Assembly (NCBI GenBank): GCA_036023115.1
Contig: JAYKKT010000088.1
Location: forward strand, 3,983,001 to 4,047,000
Origin: Brasenia schreberi
Lineage: Eukaryota > Streptophyta > Magnoliopsida > Nymphaeales > Cabombaceae
Length of the DNA: 64,000 bases
Direction of reading: 5' to 3'
Both the position numbers and the translations under genes were made by a program. Numbering within the stretch: position 1 is the stretch's first letter; each line of letters starts with the position of its first letter. The notes below the pieces were generated by a model. The model was given only the letters and a program-made list of their open reading frames with translations, ran no database searches and had not been told where the DNA came from. Below, piece after piece: positions 57,015-64,000 of the stretch.

Positions 57015-57205
57015 GCCATTAGTCGCCAATTGCCGATGCAGCATCATCAAGATTCTCACGTCTAGCTCTTCCGCCATGTATGTATGCAGTCGTACATCTA
57101 GACGTAATTGTGGGCATATGCGCGCATGCACACACACAGAGCGGAATGAGAAAGCACAGATGTGAACCTTGATGATGCTACATCTGCAAAGAACGACTGC
57201 AGAAC
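57015..57205 (-). ncRNA. MIR172: MIR172 microRNA precursor
   Basis: On the minus strand, 57056 down to 57036 reads AGAATCTTGATGATGCTGCA plus T, the exact miR172 sequence. The opposite arm, 57181 down to 57161, reads GTAGCATCATCAAGGTTCAC plus A, a typical miR172 star. Placed with 2-nt 3' overhangs, 18 of 19 positions pair (two as G-U), the order is star then loop of 104 nt then mature, and pairing continues below the duplex (GCAG against CGGC) and in the loop (TTCCGC with GCGGAA). miR172 represses AP2-type transcription factors that control the juvenile-to-adult transition and floral organ identity, by translational block and cleavage. The locus has no coding content, and small frames here are chance. 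Expression is not shown by sequence. Confidence in the family is very high. Confidence 0.95.
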
Positions 57206-57449
57206 ATGTACGATCTTCCAATCCATGCGTGCATGAAGCTTTTGATGCCCTGCAGGTGCATGCATCGCGGCCTCTGCGAAAATAACTGCAGAAGTCTTTG
57301 TTCAATCCACCTCTTTATGATATGAAAGAGAGAGAGAGAATTTTCATGGGACCACACTCTTTCCGGGTGAAGTTTTATGGGAACATATTTCGAGAGAAAG
57401 AGGAGATCTCCCATTAAGGGACCATAGTTTGAAGCACCAAAAATGGTTA

Positions 57450-57464
57450 AAACTATATATATAG
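57450..57464 (-). promoter_or_regulatory. Candidate TATA box of MIR172
   Basis: The minus strand reads CTCTCTATATATATAG about 270 bp upstream of the star strand. CT-rich sequence lies beside it. The assignment is by position and consensus only. Confidence 0.3.
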
Positions 57465-57479
57465 AGAGAGAGAGAGCAA

Positions 57480-59290
57480 TGCTACGAACTGCTACCTAAA
57501 AGGAATAAAATATTTTGATGTTGGGACCAACTCCGAGCTCGTATTAACACGACACACCGAAGCATTACAGTAAATTAAAGATGTCTCTATCAAAAATATT
57601 GTTGATACCAACACTGGTATCTTATTTATCGTTCTTCTAAATCTTGACTGCAGTGTAATATGTTTGGAACCAAGGGCTGATATTTGTGAAACCTTGGGGA
57701 ATCGACCCCGGACTCATCTTGATACTGATGAAACCCTAATTCCAAAATCCGACCCTGCATCAGGCCGAGATCCTTACCAGTAATGAAAGCTATTTGTTTC
57801 TTCAATGAATCAAAACCAGTAATTTGTGATAAAGAACGGGAGGAGGAAAAGGTTTGGTCTTCTTTTAAAAATAAATAAAATCAGTTGTAATTAAACAATG
57901 AGAAAAGGATATAAGCTCTTCTTTCTGTGCTACAAAGGGAGGACAAGGCCTATCACACAAACACGCGCGCAGACACACTCCAAAAAAAGGAAACGGCAAT
58001 ACGAAACAAGCTTAGGTGGAAAACTGGAAACAAAGAAGTCATGCGACACAGATTAAATATGGGGAGGTAGGACTACCAAGAAAAGGAACTCACAGTTTTT
58101 GAGAAAAAGGGCATGCAGGATGCCTGAGAATATGCGGCCTCTGACTGAATCCCCCATCTAATTTAATGGTTTTCCTGCAAAACTAAACTAAAGCGGACAA
58201 CTCGAATCCTGAAAACCACCGGCCCGCCGGTGCCTAAAGCAGTGCCTTTCAGGGGAGGAAATCCGGTGGCTTTCTTATCAAGTGGCCGGGAGTTTAATAA
58301 ACGAATCGATTATACATCTCCACAGGGTATCTAGGAGAGCAACGGCACACACAGAGGGGAGGCGGGGTTGCATATGACTCGAGGCACTATGGAGAAAGAA
58401 AGAAAGGTTTGCAGCATCAATTATACAAGACGAACCAGGGAATCACCCTTATTAATTATTGGTTTTTACAGGCAGTGCCATTCTCTGTACAATCATCTAA
58501 ATAATATAATTTTTTCCTAATTTTGGGTGGAAAACACATAAACGATACTATTGTTAGAGTTCGTAAATTGATGATGACAGCCATTTTACTAATTTCCTAA
58601 TAATAAGCAAAGATGCAGGTCGTGAGTTCGATTCCCAACTGGACTTTGCTCAATCCTTAAAATGTTTTCCAACGTGTGGCACTAATCGTGTATTAAGTAA
58701 AGTTGCTTATATGGCCTTTTCTCTGACTTTCTTGAGATCTTCACTCTCTTAAGCTTGGTGTTGTGAGCTTTATCAAATGATCACATGGTCGTCTCTTTTA
58801 TTTTATCTTTCATTTATGTCACAAAAAGCGTTACTCTAGCAACTCATAATAGTATTTTGGATTGTTATTTGGTCCTTATTTGAGTGAAAAATAAATACTT
58901 GAATTTATATGGAATAAATTATATGAATGCTTCCTTTTTGTCGTTCTTTATGTCACTGTCATCAAGCTATTGCATTGTCCATTCTAAGAGTTCAAAATAC
59001 AAATTACGAGCACGACTTTGGTGATTCCTATTAGATTTCTCTTATTCGTTTTCTCTTGCAAGTACTGGAAACACATTCTCATGGGATTATATACCTAAGT
59101 TCACAAGAGGTTCTTAGGATGGAGGATTATCTTTTCTAAAAAGAATTGTATGTTTAATATAAAACGAGTTTTTCTGTTTAATGAAACCAATTATAAAGTA
59201 TGAAATATTATAGGTTTTGCATTCTACAATGTGGGCTTATATTTTGGTCTAGAATGGTAGATAAGGATGTGCATCGGTCGGTTCAGTCAA
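57480..59290. other. Gene-free stretch, partly low-copy
   Basis: No gene is recognised. Positions about 57695-57780 include GGGGAATCGACCCCGG, whose complement resembles a box B, and 58605-58650 include GATGCAGGTCGTGAGTTCGATTCCC, a box B with neighbouring sequence like that of the 55683 SINE. Both may be partial SINEs. The rest shows no domain or repeat I can name. Confidence 0.35.
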
Positions 59291-59684
59291 TTCTAGGGAT
59301 GACGATATAAACCCAACACATTCAACGCCAATAAGAATGGGGCAGGAAATACAAGAACCCAAAACTCGAATAAGACGCCCCGATCCATACCCGACCTATA
59401 TATATACACACACATGTATGTACATATACAAACATACACAAATATGTATATATATGTCTGTTTGTTTATATATATGTACATACATGTATGTACAAATACA
59501 AACGTACACAAATATGTATTATGTCTATTTGTTTGTGTGTGTATGACACATATATAACCCGATTTTGTCCCGTACCTATCGGAAAAAGATAATGTGAACC
59601 CGTACCTACCTGGTTAAGGTTTTGGTCAGGACTGGGCATAGGTATACCCATGCCCAACCCAACCCAACACATTACCATCCTTAG
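59291..59684. repeat. MITE-like repeat with CTAGGGATG / CCATCCTTAG ends
   Basis: The left end TTCTAGGGATGACGATAT is approximately inverted at the right end ATTACCATCCTTAG. The interior has CCCGA, AACCCAACAC and GTATGTACATA repeats. Such ends are common in small plant non-autonomous elements, and 12110-12270 has a similar end. No target duplication was seen. Confidence 0.5.
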
Positions 59685-60261
59685 TCTAAGATATGTGTGC
59701 AAACTTCACTAAGCAAGAGAATCAATTTCCACCCCACTCATATAATTATATTGAGTTGCAGTGGGCCTCACCACGTTGAGTGTCCTACTTAGCAGCTATA
59801 ATTTCCTATACCACAAAGTCATTGAAGCACATCTACTAATAAGCATTTACATTATTAAAGTGGAGATGTTTGATAATCATGTGCTTCATCATCTCTAATT
59901 CATTTTCAGGTTCCCTAAATATGAGTAAATAATGTGGGAACAACCTTGAATTGCAACTATGTAGGACCAAAGTGACATGCTATGGAGAGGAGGCCTTGTC
60001 GGTTATTCCTTTTTGGATCCTTCGAAACCGAAATTGAACCAACAAACCCAATTTTCATAAAAATGTAAATTAAAACTGAACTGAATCAAAAATTTAGGTT
60101 TGATTCAGTTTGGTTATTCATTTATAACTGAGTAATGCTCACCACTAATAGTAGAGGCTTATGTGTCAAAATTTGGAAAAAATCAATGTAGGCAAGCAAA
60201 GATCATATTCTTTTTCTTTTAATAAATACTAAAATTTGTGTTAAGTATTTCTTTGGGTATA
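59685..60261. other. Gene-free stretch
   Basis: About 60030-60155 has GAACCAAC and TTTGATTCAGTTTGG words and ends AATGCTCACCACTAATAG, resembling the end of the GGTTTGG repeat family. Nothing else is recognised. Confidence 0.35.
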
Positions 60262-60375
60262 ATTAGGAGGAATCAGCCAGATGCACACCCTAGGTATCAA
60301 ACTTGTGACCTTCCACTTGTGAGTTCCCCCCCCCCACCAATCAGTGAGCTATTGCTCATTGTGCACTAGTTAGTT
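60262..60375 (-). mobile_element. tRNA-derived SINE, minus strand
   Basis: The complement reads AATAGCTCACTGATTGG (box A-like), a G-run, GGTCACAAGTTTGATACC (box B region) and GGTGTGCATCTGGCTGATTCC, the same order as at 41290-41392. The stretch of nine or ten Cs at 60327 is an expanded run within the element. Confidence 0.65.
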
Positions 60376-60998
60376 TAAACTAGTGGGGTTTTAGGATCAT
60401 ACAAATTATATGAACCTCAAGATCTAGATCCGAATCCATCTTGGAAATGGATATCGTGCACTTGGGAGTCTGGACCTTCAACTTATGAAAGTTCATAAGT
60501 TAGGGCGAAAATTGTTAAATATATAGGCTTTACTAAAGAAAGGGCAGGGCTTGGAATTTTGCAAAATATTTGGTGGGGGGCGGCTTACAAGCCCTAGACA
60601 ATTGTACTACTGAGGCAGTGTATGAGAAAGCTCTCATGCCCAGTTGGAGGCAGCTGAGCTGTAAAATACTGAATTTTTGTCTTCCACTTTGATGTTTCGG
60701 GGTCTGGCGCTATAAGCTAACCCTAGATTTTTATGCTGCTGAAACGTATGAGAACACCTGACGTCACATACATTCATATATAGAAAAAGAGAGAGAGTTT
60801 ATGGTCCGCATGTCAGATCTTTTGACTTTTAATTGAGATCCTTTTTAGTGCATTAAATAGTACTATTAGATATATTTAATATACTTACAAAAGTATAATG
60901 TACTTTTATATTTTTAAAATTTAAATTTTAGCAGTTCATGTCAATGATTTAATGGTCGAGATTTTTAATCATGAATTAGGTCTGCATATTTATCAATT

Positions 60999-61064
<66 letters not shown>

Positions 61065-61339
61065 AGAAAATGCTTAAATCTTATAACTTTATCCTTCTAT
61101 CTTTGAGATAACAATTGAAATGATAAGAAAATTATAAAAATATAACAATACTTTTACTTCAAATCTTCATTATTGATGAGTAAAATGTTTGAGTAGATTT
61201 GATTACTTATCATTATCTCTCTATACATAAATGAGATCTATTCCACAAATGCACGATCTTTGATATTCGAAAAGAAAACAATGAGCCCGATGTTCATCGC
61301 ACGTGTTAATCTCTTTCTTTCTTTTTCTTATATATATAC

Positions 61340-61395
<56 letters not shown>

Positions 61396-62079
61396 TTGTT
61401 TGTTTGTTTGTGTGCTAGTTGTTTGCATGAGTGCATGTGAGTGGGTGTGTATTTATAAGTAGTGGAATTACCTTTCCTACTACTTTATGTTATTTTATGC
61501 AATTATATCATCTCCTTGTTTTCATAAGAAAAAAATAAGAAATAGGAGACCGATTTGAGGAAAAATTCAATGATTTTTTGAATTATATCGTTGATTTAGT
61601 TTAGTTTTTCGTTTGGTTTGGTTTTTTCATTATTTTTATTGGATTCTCGTCAGAAAAACTCATCAGGTTTTTGCTTCAAGATGTGGACAAACGTGTTTCC
61701 CCTACACGAGAGATGTGCTTGGTATGTGTGTGTCTCTTGGTGGGAGATACACCCTAAACATATCTCTCACTCGATAGGAGACACTTCTTATAAGATATCG
61801 TGCTTGATGTTGGGATTACTCGGTTTTAAAGATCTTATTGCTTATAAGGTATGTTATGAAGAGGTAATTTCTGACTTTAGTGAAATTGTATGTGAAATAT
61901 CAATACTCATTATTCCAACTAACTATATAAATATAAATATATAAATAATACAAAATATGGTAACAACCTACACAATGTATACTATTAGCAAAGTATGGTT
62001 AGTGGAGAAATCAAGTGTGAAGCCCGATTATTGGGTTGAGATTGCATATTAGAGTGAGTTGATTGGGCATTAAGGTTTG
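60376..62079. other. Gene-free stretch with AT-rich repeats and microsatellites
   Basis: Positions 60840-60985 resemble 41740-41885. (CT)n(TA)n is at 61003-61061 and (TA)n(TG)n at about 61330-61396. A 108-codon frame at 61618-61944 has many Trp and Cys residues but no family I recognise, and its first codon is an ATG after a T-rich stretch. Confidence 0.4.
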
Positions 62080-63400
62080 TTAAGAAGTTATAGATCATAT
62101 GTTATTGACTAGTTTTATCGGGTATTGACAACTAAATACAGTTAATTTTTACATGGCATGAGTGAGATGGCTATTACACTTTACGATATATAAAAGATAC
62201 TTGTTCTTTCAATAGAGAAAAAATGTATTGCCTTAACATAAGAAATAATTATAAGTAAGAAAGATATTTTGAGCTATAGATTAAAGATGATCATCAGTAA
62301 AGTAGTGTTAAAGATTAAGTCCAGAGCCATTAAATTTGAGGTGCACTGACATAATTTTATGAGAAGGGTAATCAACAACAAAAATAAAACTTTATTAGAT
62401 TTGTTGTACCAACTAAGTTGTATATTATACTAGGATAAGTCTGGAGATAGAGTGCCAATAATGATCATGCATCTATTGGCACATCATGACTAAAGGATTG
62501 ACAATTATACTTGGGGTGCAACAACATAAGTATACTTTACATACAGCTAGGAAAAACATCCTGAATAGAGGCACAATAACTAGTGAACATACTTCTTTGC
62601 TTTAGGTAAGAATCTATACTATTGTTGTTTCCTATAATATCTTTATATAGTTATTTTTTATATTTGAATAATTTAGTTATATTTTTTAATTGTAGGTATT
62701 GATTTATAAGTATTTTCTAACCTTCAAAGTTAGAATGCGACCAGAATGCTTGGATGAAGAACCACGAGGAAGCCGATGGATGAGAAATATGTCATAGACA
62801 ATCTTTCAACGATCAACTTAATAAGTATTGTAAGAAATTTGATTTGATGATGATAGAGCAGGTAATTTATTAAACTATAACTACATTTTTATTTTTATAT
62901 TAAATACAACTTGTGATATTGTACATTCTTATCTTTTATTTTATATAATAGATATTGACTGATAGTCATATGGTTCTATAAAATACTTATATTGTAATGC
63001 ATATAAGTTATCAAGATACTACGAATGCATTTAGTATTTAGATATTATAGAATCACATATGTCAAATCATGTAGTTCGACAATTCGGTCACCATCAAGGC
63101 ATCCTAGTTTCACTGATAAGATCCTCTATTACAAATAGACATGTGAAACCCCATGCATATAAGGTACAATGTGAGTCATGTGATACTACTTGAGAGGCAT
63201 AACACTCATATTGTTTTGAGCTTGAGCACTTGGGTCTCCCAACAGTGTATCCTCATGAGTGTGATGAGCTATATATGGAGTAATAAATTTCTTAGATGCA
63301 TCAGTTTATCTTGAGAAATTCTATCAGTCAGTTGCATCTGACTCATCTTCCTCCAACTAGACAACACGATATATTATTCTTCATGCAGGTAAATAAATAA
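62080..63400 (+). pseudogene. Remnant of a plant mobile domain (PMD) gene
   Basis: Several PMD landmarks occur in the right order in different frames. LHGMSEMAITLYDI at about 62152 corresponds to the FHLPxGEMTITLxDV block. DKSGDRVPIMIMHLL then NYTWGAT (62425-62525) correspond to the DKSGNRVHxxYLxLL and YSWGAAxLAYLY blocks. NHVVRQFGHHQGI at about 63066 corresponds to the RVLRQFGxxQ block. The family occurs in MAIN/MAIL proteins, long-form PP7 proteins and several plant transposons. Many stops and shifts exclude a functional protein in this form. I infer a transposon-borne copy, but a host gene fragment is possible. Confidence 0.65.
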
Positions 63401-63734
63401 TTGTTTATATTAGTATGGTCTTTACCTTTGTTTCAATGTGATTATAATACTAACTTTTTTTATAATTATTTTCTTATACCAACATCTTATCATAATACAT
63501 GACACATTAGAACCAGCTTTAGTACATTCAAATTGCATGTCATTATCATTATTAGGTGACCTTGTATTGTTGGAGTTGTTAGAGATATATGAACAATGTT
63601 GTCAATAAGCACATCGATGACTATATATGAGGATGATGGTGAGGATGCATAAGCTCAGTGTTGTAGATGATTCATGCGTTGGGATGATATATTGTATGAG
63701 GTTTATATCTTATATTTGGTATATTATTTTGTAT

Positions 63735-63769
<35 letters not shown>

Positions 63770-64000
63770 AAATGACATTTGTAATGAATAACATTTTTGT
63801 TTCACTCTTTATGCTCAATATACACAACTTTAATGCTTTCATTTAAAAAGGAAATATAGTAGAGAATGGGAGGACACCAAATAGGTGGGAGGACATGATA
63901 TACCACACAAATCTACACACAAACACTATGATAAAGAGCCCTCCAGTTCATATTGTATATATTTGCAATAAGTATGAAGTCAATTATTTAAGAACTCACG
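63401..64000. other. Gene-free right edge
   Basis: AT-rich sequence with a (TA)n(TG)n microsatellite at about 63736-63770. The element carrying the PMD remnant may continue here and past the window edge. Confidence 0.3.

Noticed and set aside
56928..57305. 125-codon minus-strand frame with many Cys and Arg residues
   Set aside because: It overlaps the MIR172 hairpin, and the sequence is explained by the RNA precursor; no protein family matches.

Overview
The window is nuclear DNA of a flowering plant. The evidence is AT-rich sequence, spliced genes with GT-AG introns, plant-specific families (a SIAMESE-type CDK inhibitor, a CslA mannan synthase, a SAUR, a MIR172 hairpin) and typical plant transposons (RTE LINEs, Ty1/copia, a Ty3/gypsy-like primer site, hAT, tRNA-derived SINEs, plant mobile domain). 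I could not place it in a lineage from sequence alone.

Gene density is low. Four host loci can be supported. They are an intronless SMR-type cyclin-dependent kinase inhibitor (709-981, +), a nine-exon CslA glucomannan mannosyltransferase (8014-11868, +) whose joined exons give 528 codons, an intronless SAUR (20610-20999, -), and a MIR172 precursor (about 57015-57205, -) with mature and star strands in the correct geometry. They do not form an operon or obvious cluster. They act separately in cell-cycle exit and endoreduplication, cell-wall mannan synthesis, auxin response, and AP2-type target repression.

Almost everything else is mobile-element sequence. From left to right: GGTTC-rich and AT-rich repeats with a 736-bp solo LTR (3442-4177) up to 6.5 kb; CslA followed by a SINE; a full-length but dead RTE LINE (13069-16353) with a perfect 19-bp target duplication, and a separate 194-bp 5'+3' deletion derivative of it (17589-17782); SAUR and a MITE-like repeat; tandem AT-rich and gene-like repeats (24-26 kb); a complete hAT transposon with TIRs and an 8-bp duplication (27174-30308); an RTE insertion carrying two tandem 3' tails (31942-32095); a GC-rich minisatellite block and a gypsy-like primer site followed by about 4 kb of A-rich DNA (33.3-39.7 kb); two interlocked LTR retroelements on the minus strand (42955-52003), each with an initiator-Met-tRNA-type primer site; recent tandem duplications (52.6-53.7 kb); the MIR172 locus; and a decayed plant-mobile-domain gene (62.1-63.4 kb).

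No CRISPR array, prokaryotic operon or clearly new enzymatic system was seen. The most informative signals are the target-site-defined RTE derivatives, the interlocked LTR pairs, the SSR-bounded fold-back repeats and the MIR172 hairpin. All similarities were judged by eye, so percentages and family names need alignment to confirm.
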